Of a stretch of DNA of 64,000 nucleotides, positions 1 to 8,903 are shown one piece after another (position 1 is the stretch's first letter; every line of letters begins with the position of its first letter). Location of the stretch: NCBI GenBank assembly GCA_964521285.1, contig CAZFQS010000016.1:1-64000 (forward strand), read 5' to 3'. The notes beneath the pieces were generated by a model that saw only the letters and a program-made list of their open reading frames with translations, did not search any database and was not told where the DNA came from. The translations under genes and the position numbers were made by a program. This DNA comes from G020354785 sp964521285 (GTDB lineage: Bacteria; Bacteroidota; Bacteroidia; Bacteroidales; UBA10428).

Positions 1-1702
1 CATCGGGATCTCTAACCAGTATTGTTGCAGTTATGGGAACTTCCCCGCTTCCTTCAGAGTAGCTTAAAGGAGTAGTTTCAATAGCAGAGAGCTCAGGGGC
101 ATCATTTTGCCTTGTAATGGTTATGTTTCTTGTTTCTGTGTTGCTGAAAACTGTACCGTCATGAACTCTGAATGTTACTGTTCTCGTAGTTAATGAGGGA
201 TTGCCGTTATTTGTATTAATATATGCAACATTTCTTAATGCTGACTGGAAGCTTGCTTTTGTAGCGGGCCCTGTTAATGTTAACCTTCCAAACGTATCAT
301 TCCAGGAGCCTGTTATTGACGCTGTATTGGTAAATACAAGGGTGTCTTCAGCAGCCAGATAACCAGAGGTTATACGCACTGTAGCATATTCAATGTTGTC
401 GTCATCAATATCTGTAACCACCAGCGTATTTGTAATATCCAAAGAACCCTGGTCCTCCACGTAAGCAAGAGGGGTAGTTTCAATACCTGACAGCTCGGGT
501 GCATCATTGACGCCTGTTACATTAATATTTCTTGATACAGTATTGCTGTTGTCATCGCCGTCATTCACTCTAAATGTTACTGTTCTTTGCAGTGTTGAAG
601 GCTCTTCCAGATTTGTATTTACATAAGTTATACTTCTTAATGCTGCCTGGTAGTCTGCTTTTGTATCTGTACCTGTTAACGAAAGAGTACCTGTAAATGA
701 ATTCCAGAAACCTGTGATATCAGGTGTACTGCTGAAACTAAGCCGATCCTCTGTACTAAGGTAGTTAGTCGTTAATTGTACAGTAGCAGACTCGATATTA
801 GTGTCATCAATATCTGTAACAACAATTGATGATGTAAGATTTACAGCTGGACTACCTTCTGTGTAACTAACCGGTGTAGATTCTATTCCTGATAATACCG
901 GCGGATCATTATCAGTGCTGATAGTAATATCTCTTGTTTGCGTATTGCTATTAACAGTTCCGTCATTTATCCTGAAGGTTACAGTTCTTGTCTGCGTTGA
1001 CGGGCCCTCCGTATCTGTATTTGAATACCTGACACTCCTCAGTGCTTGCTGATAATGTGCTTTTGTGTCAACACCTGACAATGTGAGCCTGCCATGTCTT
1101 GAGCTCCATGAACCGGTGATATTGTAAATATCGGTAAAGGTTAAAATATCTTCACGATCATGATAATTGGATGTTATCTGTATGGTAGCAGATGCCATAT
1201 TATCGTCATCGACATCTGTGACAACTATTGATGATGTGATAACAGCTGGTGGTCCATCTTCTGTGTAACTCAGCGGGGTTGTTTCAATATCTGAAAGTAC
1301 AGGGGCATCATTTTCCCTGGTGACAGTGATATCTCTTTGCACGGAATCGCTGTAATTATCTCCGTCATGGACATTGAAAGTAATTGTTCTTGTATCAGTG
1401 GATGGATTATCTGTGTTCGTATTCTCATAGCGGACATTTCTCAAAGCTGTCTGATATATTGCTATTGTGGCAATGCCTTCTAATTTAAGAATACCTGTTA
1501 CAGGATCCCATGTACCTGTAATAAAGGCAGTATTGGTAAAACTTAATTCATCTTCACTATCCTGATAGTTTATTGCTATGCGTATAATCGCGGAGTCAAG
1601 ATTTATATCATCCGGGTCTGTCACAGTAATTGCTGATGTAATAATTACAGGAAGATCTCCTTCTGTATAATGCAGTGGTTTGCTTTCTATATCTGAAAGT
1701 AC
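1..1702 (-). repeat. 402-bp in-frame tandem repeats
   Basis: The equivalent point of each unit (reverse complement of ctgaaagtac and its variants) falls at about 1693, 1291, 889, 487 and 85, an exact 402-base pitch with no indels. The units differ at many bases, so they are old or diversifying. The exact spacing shows that each unit is a complete folded domain of 134 residues. Confidence 0.85.
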
Positions 1703-1786
1703 AGGTTCAGTCTGACCGTATGTAAGATTTGAAAATACAATCAGGATAAATATAATGAATAATGGGAAGAATTTTTTACTTCTCAT
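1..1786 (-). CDS. Secreted cadherin-like repeat protein, C-terminal part cut by the window edge
   Basis: The reading frame opens at an ATG at 1786 and stays open to base 2, so at least 595 residues are present and the end is missing. Residues 1-25 form a signal peptide (basic start, hydrophobic core, ending YGQ). The rest is made of 134-residue units, each starting with a SDIE...YTEG-type stretch and ending in the NDAP motif common in cadherin/VCBS-like extracellular folds. Such proteins are usually adhesins or surface-layer proteins, and in this phylum they are often exported by T9SS. The sorting domain would lie outside the window. It follows the propeller lipoprotein gene by 162 bases on the same strand and may belong to the TIR-STAND operon. 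The family call is by repeat style only. No catalytic domain is visible. Confidence 0.8.
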   Translation of the reverse strand, partial: MRSKKFFPLFIIFILIVFSNLTYGQTEPVLSDIESKPLHYTEGDLPVIITSAITVTDPDDINLDSAIIRIAINYQDSEDELSFTNTAFITGTWDPVTGILKLEGIATIAIYQTALRNVRYENTNTDNPSTDTRTITFNVHDGDNYSDSVQRDITVTRENDAPVLSDIETTPLSYTEDGPPAVITSSIVVTDVDDDNMASATIQITSNYHDREDILTFTDIYNITGSWSSRHGRLTLSGVDTKAHYQQALRSVRYSNTDTEGPSTQTRTVTFRINDGTVNSNTQTRDITISTDNDPPVLSGIESTPVSYTEGSPAVNLTSSIVVTDIDDTNIESATVQLTTNYLSTEDRLSFSSTPDITGFWNSFTGTLSLTGTDTKADYQAALRSITYVNTNLEEPSTLQRTVTFRVNDGDDNSNTVSRNINVTGVNDAPELSGIETTPLAYVEDQGSLDITNTLVVTDIDDDNIEYATVRITSGYLAAEDTLVFTNTASITGSWNDTFGRLTLTGPATKASFQSALRNVAYINTNNGNPSLTTRTVTFRVHDGTVFSNTETRNITITRQNDAPELSAIETTPLSYSEGSGEVPITATILVRDPD

Positions 1787-1948
1787 AGCTTATATATTTT
1801 CGAATTGAGCCTATTTCTCCAGGTACAAATTTTCTAAAAAATATTGTTAAACGAATCAAAAATCCTCACTATTTGATAAAATGAGTATTACAAGGTTTGA
1901 ACTGATTAATTAAGATGAGGAACTTAATAAAGCAAGTAAGGTTAAATT

Positions 1949-3166
1949 CTAAAATTGACCGTTATTTCTGGTCTTGATTAATATAATTACACTATTATCT
2001 CCGGTTACGTTCGAACCGGTCATTATATATCCATTATCATCAGTAATATCGAATCCTAAACCTTCCATCTGACCAGACAAACCATACTCACTTAAATTTA
2101 AAATACCGCCATTCAGATCAGTTTTAATAAACACTATGCTGCTTGTATTTCCAGCAGTTTTCCGGGTGCCTAGTATTAAAATTTCATTATTATCTACTTC
2201 TAATCCTGTACAATACGAATCTGGTAAATTATCAAATGTTTTTTCCCATATAATTTCACGGTTTTGATGATCTATTTTCATCAGGCAAATATTGGTTCCG
2301 CTATTATTCACCACTGTCCCTGAAATAAGATAATTATTATCAGGCAGGACTCTAATGTGATTTTTGTAATCCATTTCTGTTTCAAATAAGGTCTTAAATT
2401 CGCTGTTTATTGACCCTAATAGATTAGTTTTTACTATAAATGAATGATATTGCGTTGTTCCTACGGGCCGGCTTTTAGTATTCCCTACAATAATATATCC
2501 ATCATTTTCGGACTGTATACCGTGTCCGATATCATTATCAATAGCAAATCCTATAGGATGGGGTTGCAAGATAATATCACCGTCGGAATTCAGCAATAAT
2601 TGAAAAATATCCTTTTGATTAGCTGCAGCAGAAGCAGACGTTATACTGTTTTGAGTATAATTTTCAGTATAACCTACAATCAAAAAATCACCTGAACTGG
2701 TAATCTGCAAGTCATATGCTTCCTGATTCCCTGTCTGGCGGATTATTTTGGTCCATATTAAATTACCTGAGCTGCTTGTTTTAACCAGGAATATATCTGA
2801 AGTACCTGTGATTGTATCCTGATATGAGCCCATAAGAACTAATCCGCCATCATTAAGAATACGCAAACATGTTCCTTTATCGTCATAATTTCCGCCATAG
2901 TATTTTGTTTCTGAATTTGAAAGGCTGTTACCGTATTTATCAGTCAGAATAAGGCACATATCAGTCCCATTATCAGGAGTACTTATAGTGCCTAAAACAG
3001 CATAACCTCCATCATGGGTTTGTTTGACATCTACTCCGTAGTCCAGGGAAGGTCCTCCGTAAAATTTAATAAATGATTCTGACTGTTTAAGAGTTATCTC
3101 ATCCTTATCACATGACAGATATATTAAAACAATCAATGAAAATATAATAAACGCAATTGATCTCAT
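1949..3166 (-). CDS. Lipoprotein with a probable seven-bladed beta-propeller
   Basis: This 405-residue protein begins with a short lipoprotein signal peptide ending in a lipobox-like LIYLSC, so Cys19 is the likely lipidated residue. The following CDKDE suits an outer-membrane lipoprotein. About seven repeats follow, each with a core such as DGGYAVLGT, GGLVLMGSY, GDFLIVGYT, GYIIVGNT, NYLISGTV, EILILGTR or GYIMTGSN, then a strand containing a Lys-Thr or Lys-X-Asp turn. This is the pattern of a propeller built from blades of about 50 residues. No enzyme motif is seen. It lies 26 bases after the outer-membrane barrel gene on the same strand, so the two are probably co-transcribed and may act together at the outer membrane. 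The role in the TIR-STAND set is inference. Confidence 0.75.
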   Translation of the reverse strand: MRSIAFIIFSLIVLIYLSCDKDEITLKQSESFIKFYGGPSLDYGVDVKQTHDGGYAVLGTISTPDNGTDMCLILTDKYGNSLSNSETKYYGGNYDDKGTCLRILNDGGLVLMGSYQDTITGTSDIFLVKTSSSGNLIWTKIIRQTGNQEAYDLQITSSGDFLIVGYTENYTQNSITSASAAANQKDIFQLLLNSDGDIILQPHPIGFAIDNDIGHGIQSENDGYIIVGNTKSRPVGTTQYHSFIVKTNLLGSINSEFKTLFETEMDYKNHIRVLPDNNYLISGTVVNNSGTNICLMKIDHQNREIIWEKTFDNLPDSYCTGLEVDNNEILILGTRKTAGNTSSIVFIKTDLNGGILNLSEYGLSGQMEGLGFDITDDNGYIMTGSNVTGDNSVIILIKTRNNGQF

Positions 3167-3192
3167 TTAAATAAACTTAACTTTAAAATAAT

Positions 3193-4242
3193 TTACTTTT
3201 GTTTTTTAGGTTTATAGACAGAAAAATAATAACCAAGAGTTAATGTGAAATAGTTTATCGAATAATCATCATCAACGTAATAATACTTTGACCATAATTC
3301 TGAGCTTTTATATCTGTTCTGATCATTAATAATATTATTTAAGCCAATATTAAGTCGGATATCAGACATTATATAACCTCTGGGTACTTTGAATTTGAAT
3401 CCTGCCCCAATGATATAAAAGAAGGCATTACTTTCCCGGAAATCAGTCATTGGTATATCAGCTCCGGTTATGGGAGGACTGTTAACATCATATACCCTGC
3501 TGGGTATCCCGGTTACTTTATTTACCTTACCTGCACTTATTCCTGTGCATAAGTAATATTTAACGTTTCTTGAGCTTAGCTCATAAGCTATAGTTACCGG
3601 CATCTCAATTATGGATATTTTTTCTTTAAATGTGATTTCTGCAAATTGCATTTCATCGGCATTATAGTAATACTTTATATCATCCTGGAATGAATACTGA
3701 TTATTAGTATAATTAATTCCAACATTCAGGAATAATTTATCAGTAATATACCTGCTTATGTTAAATCCGACCTGAAATCCGGCTCCTGAGGAATTTGATG
3801 ACGAGTTATATGTAACATCTCCGGCATTGTAAGGTTCAATTATTTTGGGATTGGCGAGATTCGGGCCGAATGTAACACCCATAGAAAAAATAGCCTTTGT
3901 TTTATATGATTCAAAAAGATATACAAACTCTACAGGGTCACTGGGCATTATTTCATATTCAGGGTATTTTTTTAAAAATTCCACCATATTTCTTTCTGCT
4001 GCATACTGATTATCATCAAATAAATAGGCCAGAATTATTAATTTATAAGCTTCAATTTTTTGGGTTCTTGTAAAACCGCTTTCAATGCAGGGAGCTAAAA
4101 TTCCGTGTATTTCTTCTATCATACCCTGGTCAAATAATTGTTTTGCAGTTTGAAATGATTTGAGGCAATCCTCCTGGGCAAACGCTGAAATATAGAAGAA
4201 AGCAGAAATCAGGAGTAAAATATTCTTAATATAGCTTATCAT
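3193..4242 (-). CDS. Outer-membrane beta-barrel protein with helical N-terminal domain
   Basis: The 349-residue product has a clear signal peptide (residues 1-22, ending AFAQ). Residues 24-110 are helical and resemble a short tetratricopeptide-like region (CLKSFQTAKQLFDQGMIEE onward). From about residue 117 the chain becomes alternating aromatic strands typical of a porin-like barrel (FSMGVTFGPN, GFQVGFNISRYI, KLFLNVGINY) and ends in a strand with an aromatic tail (NYFTLTLGYYFSVYKPKKQK). It resembles the PorT/OMP_b-brl_2 group by style. The gene sits 40 bases after the STAND-WD40 gene and 26 bases before the propeller lipoprotein, all on the minus strand. A structural or ligand-sensing role in the outer membrane is inferred. 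No substrate can be named. Confidence 0.75.
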   Translation of the reverse strand: MISYIKNILLLISAFFYISAFAQEDCLKSFQTAKQLFDQGMIEEIHGILAPCIESGFTRTQKIEAYKLIILAYLFDDNQYAAERNMVEFLKKYPEYEIMPSDPVEFVYLFESYKTKAIFSMGVTFGPNLANPKIIEPYNAGDVTYNSSSNSSGAGFQVGFNISRYITDKLFLNVGINYTNNQYSFQDDIKYYYNADEMQFAEITFKEKISIIEMPVTIAYELSSRNVKYYLCTGISAGKVNKVTGIPSRVYDVNSPPITGADIPMTDFRESNAFFYIIGAGFKFKVPRGYIMSDIRLNIGLNNIINDQNRYKSSELWSKYYYVDDDYSINYFTLTLGYYFSVYKPKKQK

Positions 4243-4282
4243 ATAAGTGTTATTATTTTCAATACATTATTTTAAATTAATT

Positions 4283-7200
4283 TTATTTATCTGTACAGGT
4301 TTTTTGATAATTTATATCATAGGCAACATAGTTTTCCCATTCTCTTGTTGTCATATTTCTATTGATTTTAGAACAAATATCTTCAGCCATATATTCAATT
4401 TTTGAAGGCCACACAAATATTTTTTCAGCATTATCTCCGGTAACCAAGTATCTCCCGTCTTTATTAAATGCCAGAGAAAGTGCCCATGCTTCATGCGCTT
4501 TTATTGTGACAGGTCTTATATTCAGATTATTAGCATCCCATATTTTTATTGTTCCATCATAACTTGCTGTAGCTAATAAATTATCATCCGGACTAAATTG
4601 TAAATCAGTTACTCTGGCTAGATGTCCATTTATTCTTGATACTTTGTTTGTCCTGAGGTTTAATATTCCTAAAGCACCTGATTTATTGCCAAAGGCTATT
4701 TTAGTCCCAGAGTTATTATATTTTAATACTGTTATTGCATTATCTTCTGACTGGAAAATTACAGACGATTTATTACTGGCAAGATTCCATAAAGTAATTT
4801 TACCATCTGATGACCCCCCTGCCAAAAACTTACTATCCGGAGAAACAGTTATACTGTTGATTTTATTCTCATAAGTGACAATAACTGTTTTTGTTCCTTC
4901 AATTAAATTCCAATATATGACTGAATTATCTGTGCTTGCAGAAAATAATCCCTTATTGTCAGGTGTAAATACTAAAGCATCCACCCAGCCCTTATGACCC
5001 TCTAAATACTGAGGCGGAGTATTTGGATTATTAAGGTTAAATAATTGAATTCCAGAAGCAGATGTACCACATGCAAGCCATCTATTATTATTACTAATAG
5101 CTAAACTTCGATTAATGAAATTGTTATCTATTAATGTCGTGCTGGTTTTAGAACTTGAATTCAAATCCCATCGCAAGATTCTTCCATCACCTCCTGAACT
5201 ATAAAATATATCTGAATTAGGCATGAACAATAATGATCTGACTGCACCCACATGACCTTCCATCCTGTTATAGGCTGTCCCGTTAAATGCAACCAATGCA
5301 GAATAAAGTGCGGTATATACATCAGGATTATTTTCCGGACCATTGTATTGTTTATTGAATTTATAAGACTGAAAAGCAAGCAGGGCTTTTAAGTTATTAT
5401 CAGTAACAGTAAGAGATTTTGAAGCCATAGTTTGTGCTATTTGCAGCATTCTTCTTATAAACTCTATGTCCTTCTCTTTTACAGCTTCTGTACGGTCTTC
5501 TCTGTCTTTTTCTGCTGTTTTTAATGCTAACTGCTTTTCCTGCTCAGCAATCTCTGTAGTCTTTTCAAGTTTCTGGCTATATTGTGTAACTTCAGATACA
5601 ACTTCAAATGCCTGCAGAGCTTCTCTTTCTGCCTTTAGTTTTTCAATTCTGGCAGAATCTGCAGCAATTTGTGCCATAACTCTTTCAAAGGCTTCCTTAT
5701 CAGCCCTTAGCTCAGCAAATTCACGTAATCTAACATTCTCATTTGTTATTCTTTCAAGGTCCAGGTTTTTATTTGCCAGATCTGTGTTTAATCTCTTATT
5801 ATCCTGTAAAGAATTATATACTACAAATAATAAAGCTAAAACAAGAACAGCGATAATACCAGAAACAGCAGCAAATCTTCTGGTCCTGTTAATAGCTCTT
5901 CTCTGTAACCTGACCTTATTCTGCTCTTCCTGTATAAACTTCTTTTCACTGGCATCAAGAAAAACCATTACTTTCTCAAAAGCAGGATTGTATCTTCTTG
6001 CCCACGCAAGGGTAGGCTTCTGTGTTTTTTTCCAGTTCACTGCAAGGTGTAAATCAGGAGGTCTCCATAGTCCGGTTTTCCCTAACTGATAGAGAGATGA
6101 AGCTTCTGCCAGGCGTAAATACATTTGCACCGAAGAAAATTCCTCTTCAACCCATGCTTTCAATTTATCCCAAATACGCATCAGACTTTCATGAGATATA
6201 TCTATAACAGAATCACTATCCAGAGGTACATTTTCTCCGGGCGTAAGAAATGATCTTCCTTTGGCCCTGAATTTTTCTACCACTTCAATTACTTTCTCAT
6301 CACTTACCTGTGCAATTTCTCCTATATATTTAATCCTTGCCGGATGCCTTATACCTTGATTATTGGCTCCCTGTTCAGTCAGACATCTAAACATGCACTT
6401 ACATATTTCTTTCCCTTCGTCTGTTAATTCATCATAAGCTTCATTAGCATGCCGGGATAAAGCATTTTCGATTTTTCCTGCTGCTTCATAATCCCTTAGT
6501 TTAATCGGTGCAGGGGTTTCATTGTACTGTAACCAGTAATCCCATGTTCTCATCATGACATGCTGAAGGACCGGTAACTGGTCGGTTTTATCTTCAATAG
6601 TATTGAGTATTTGCTGTAATAGTTGCGGATCTATCTTGGCCCCACCTACAGCGATAGGGCCTAATACAGCTTCCCTGAAATCTTCCCTGGACATTTGTGG
6701 GATAAGGAAATTACTTTCATTAATAAGATTGGTTAATTCCAGAAATTGAGAACAATCTCCAATGAAGTCCGATCTCATGGTTAATACTATATATATTGGT
6801 AATTCTTTTTGCTTAATAGCATTAACCAGCAGTTTTATATAAGCTTCAGTTTCATTAACACTTGTACTGTCTTTTCTGCTTTCCTTATACCTGAATAATT
6901 CTTCGAACTGGTCAATTATAAGTAATACATTTTCATTTCCGGGAATTTTCATCTGCTTTACAGCATCTACCAGTCCGAATGAACTTCTTCTCAGTACAGT
7001 ATTTAATATATATTTTTTAATATGCCCGTCTTCACTATATTTTTCCACATTTTCATTTTTAGCCAGAACAGCTGCAAGATTCTCAACAGGACTGTTTCCC
7101 GGACGGGCAGCCATAATTCTCCATTTTGAACCGGCTTCAGGAATGAAGCCGCCGTATAGAACAGGGATTAATCCACAATAAATTAGTGATGATTTACCAC

Positions 7201-7384
7201 TTCCTGAGGCCCCTGTAACTGCAGCAAATCTGTTCTTTGCCAGATACTCCAGTACAATCTCACTCTGGCCTTCTCTGCCGAAGAAAAGATGACTTTCTTC
7301 TGTGCTAAATGGTCGCAGGCCAGGGAAAGGATTCCTGATAGTAATCTTCTTATTTATAGTTTGTATTTTAGCTTCTGTTGTCAT
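4283..7384 (-). CDS. nSTAND1-type NTPase with membrane helix, coiled coil and WD40 repeats
   Basis: The protein has 1033 residues. The NPFPGLRPF start and FFGRE motif mark the conflict-system STAND family (nSTAND1). Walker A is GASGSGKSS (58-66), Walker B is VLLIIDQFEEL (153-163), and a sensor-like TMRSDF lies at 202-207. A basic stretch (RRAINRTRR, 495-503) precedes one membrane helix (about 504-524). By the positive-inside rule the NTPase is cytoplasmic and what follows is periplasmic. A charged coiled coil spans about 530-650. WD40 blades run from about 705 to 1010, with several GH...V..L.F and IWDAN-type motifs. The start overlaps the end of the TIR gene by 17 bases, which points to translational coupling. 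STAND proteins oligomerise on ligand binding and switch on an effector. The TIR protein is the obvious effector here (inference). Confidence 0.9.
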   Translation of the reverse strand: MTTEAKIQTINKKITIRNPFPGLRPFSTEESHLFFGREGQSEIVLEYLAKNRFAAVTGASGSGKSSLIYCGLIPVLYGGFIPEAGSKWRIMAARPGNSPVENLAAVLAKNENVEKYSEDGHIKKYILNTVLRRSSFGLVDAVKQMKIPGNENVLLIIDQFEELFRYKESRKDSTSVNETEAYIKLLVNAIKQKELPIYIVLTMRSDFIGDCSQFLELTNLINESNFLIPQMSREDFREAVLGPIAVGGAKIDPQLLQQILNTIEDKTDQLPVLQHVMMRTWDYWLQYNETPAPIKLRDYEAAGKIENALSRHANEAYDELTDEGKEICKCMFRCLTEQGANNQGIRHPARIKYIGEIAQVSDEKVIEVVEKFRAKGRSFLTPGENVPLDSDSVIDISHESLMRIWDKLKAWVEEEFSSVQMYLRLAEASSLYQLGKTGLWRPPDLHLAVNWKKTQKPTLAWARRYNPAFEKVMVFLDASEKKFIQEEQNKVRLQRRAINRTRRFAAVSGIIAVLVLALLFVVYNSLQDNKRLNTDLANKNLDLERITNENVRLREFAELRADKEAFERVMAQIAADSARIEKLKAEREALQAFEVVSEVTQYSQKLEKTTEIAEQEKQLALKTAEKDREDRTEAVKEKDIEFIRRMLQIAQTMASKSLTVTDNNLKALLAFQSYKFNKQYNGPENNPDVYTALYSALVAFNGTAYNRMEGHVGAVRSLLFMPNSDIFYSSGGDGRILRWDLNSSSKTSTTLIDNNFINRSLAISNNNRWLACGTSASGIQLFNLNNPNTPPQYLEGHKGWVDALVFTPDNKGLFSASTDNSVIYWNLIEGTKTVIVTYENKINSITVSPDSKFLAGGSSDGKITLWNLASNKSSVIFQSEDNAITVLKYNNSGTKIAFGNKSGALGILNLRTNKVSRINGHLARVTDLQFSPDDNLLATASYDGTIKIWDANNLNIRPVTIKAHEAWALSLAFNKDGRYLVTGDNAEKIFVWPSKIEYMAEDICSKINRNMTTREWENYVAYDINYQKTCTDK

Positions 7385-8846
7385 TTCTTTTATTAAGAGC
7401 CTCTAAAAAACTTTTTAGAAAAGAAGAATTAATCTCATTCTTTAAAATAATCTCGGACCTGTTTATAAAACTCATAATATTCTCATCAGGTTTTTGATCT
7501 GATATAATACCTATTGATAAAAAAGGATTTGTTTTTCCATATCCCGGTGCTTTAATTAAATCTCTGATCTTACTGTTTAACCATTCTATATCGCTATTCC
7601 CCTTATAGATTATAACTGCATCAGCTTCTATTAAATTCTCTATATGCTTTGTAATAAGGTTATTTTTGCTTATATCAGAATTATTATCTTTTATAATATA
7701 GTTATCTTTATTAATCTCGTTTATTAATTTATTTATATTATTTCTTTCATTATTCTCATATATAAGATAAATGTTTAATTTATCTTTTATTGTAATTTTT
7801 GTCGGTTCATTTAGTTCTTTAAGTTTATTATTTAAAATTGACTTAAATACTTCAAGCGGGGCTTCAACTATTTCTGTTTTTTCTTGAGCTTCATCTCTTT
7901 TCAGTCTTTTCAAATACAAAGACTGACGTTGATCTGTAGGTTTTAAATCGTTTGGGATCCATATTATTCTCAATAATTTATCATTCTCCTCAGATTTTTC
8001 AATAAAAGACTTCGTTAATTGATTTTGAAGATCAATAAGTGAAAATTTTGAATTCTTTACATACTCTCCGTAATATGCACCCATCATGTGAATTGATAAA
8101 ACTGCCCTTTTTAAATAACTCTGGATTACAGAAGATAATTTATCCCCATCATCTGGCAACTGTGTAAGAGGGAGTATACCATAGCCCAGATGATGCAATT
8201 CTCTTCTGAGGATATCCCTGTTATCCTTTTGATCAATCGTTGTTTCAGCAAGATAAATAAATTTCTTTTCTTCCCGGGGATCATCAATTTTTTTATCTGA
8301 AGTCTGCGAAAGCAAAGAATTATATACATCGTACGCTAAATCAACTAATGTTGACCAGAATTTATTGTATGTTTCATCTTCTTCGTTTATACCAAATGTT
8401 TTTGCTTTTCTACTGAACCTGTTAATTTCAAAAAAGTCATAACTTAACTCATTTCTCAGGAAATCAGGCTGAAGTTCATCATCAACAGGAAATGTAAGTA
8501 CTTTAAAAAGCCGATTAATATTTCTTGCGGTATCATCTGAATTTAAATATACTAATTCGTGTATTTTTTCTAATTCTGAAAGATATTCTTTTGAATTTAT
8601 ATATTCTGGGGAGATTATTGTCACAAACACAGCTGTTTTTGAGAAGATGTTAGCTATGTCATGTCCTAATAGCTTTTTTCTGGCTCTGAGATCATCGTGC
8701 AGAAGTATTGTAGGCTTTTGATCTGTTAATCTGGTTATTAATATAGCCAGATATTCACAAAATTTTTCAGCCCATTGATTTATCCATTTTTCTTCCGGTC
8801 TGATAGAGTTTACATAACTTATAAATATGTCATATTCAAATTTCAT
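7368..8846 (-). CDS. TIR-domain protein with two further Rossmann-like modules
   Basis: The product has 492 residues. Residues 1-130 form a TIR domain: YDIFISYV at strand A, then SPEYINSKEYLSELE, where Glu91 sits at the position of the catalytic glutamate of NAD-cleaving TIRs. Residues about 192-340 form a second alpha/beta domain (FIYLAETTIDQKDNRDIL, then RELHHLGYGILP) like the DUF4062/TIR-like modules seen in such proteins. Residues 357-490 form a third (LNIYLIYENNE, DAVIIYKG, then WLNSKIRDLIKAPGYGKT). There is no signal peptide or membrane helix, so it is cytoplasmic. The last 17 bases overlap the STAND gene, and the transporter-HEAT gene lies 57 bases upstream. NADase activity is expected from the family but is not proven by sequence. 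It could instead act as a scaffold or signalling adaptor. Confidence 0.88.
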   Translation of the reverse strand: MKFEYDIFISYVNSIRPEEKWINQWAEKFCEYLAILITRLTDQKPTILLHDDLRARKKLLGHDIANIFSKTAVFVTIISPEYINSKEYLSELEKIHELVYLNSDDTARNINRLFKVLTFPVDDELQPDFLRNELSYDFFEINRFSRKAKTFGINEEDETYNKFWSTLVDLAYDVYNSLLSQTSDKKIDDPREEKKFIYLAETTIDQKDNRDILRRELHHLGYGILPLTQLPDDGDKLSSVIQSYLKRAVLSIHMMGAYYGEYVKNSKFSLIDLQNQLTKSFIEKSEENDKLLRIIWIPNDLKPTDQRQSLYLKRLKRDEAQEKTEIVEAPLEVFKSILNNKLKELNEPTKITIKDKLNIYLIYENNERNNINKLINEINKDNYIIKDNNSDISKNNLITKHIENLIEADAVIIYKGNSDIEWLNSKIRDLIKAPGYGKTNPFLSIGIISDQKPDENIMSFINRSEIILKNEINSSFLKSFLEALNKRNDNRS

Positions 8847-8903
8847 ATATCAGATAATATCAACAAGTTAATTTTTCCAAAATTACAATATTATACATAC
8901 GTT

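Noticed and set aside
5466..6089. 207-codon plus-strand frame opposite the STAND coiled coil
   Set aside because: The minus-strand frame encodes a well-supported NTPase-coiled coil-WD40 protein. The serine-rich opposite frame is the usual shadow of a charged coiled coil.
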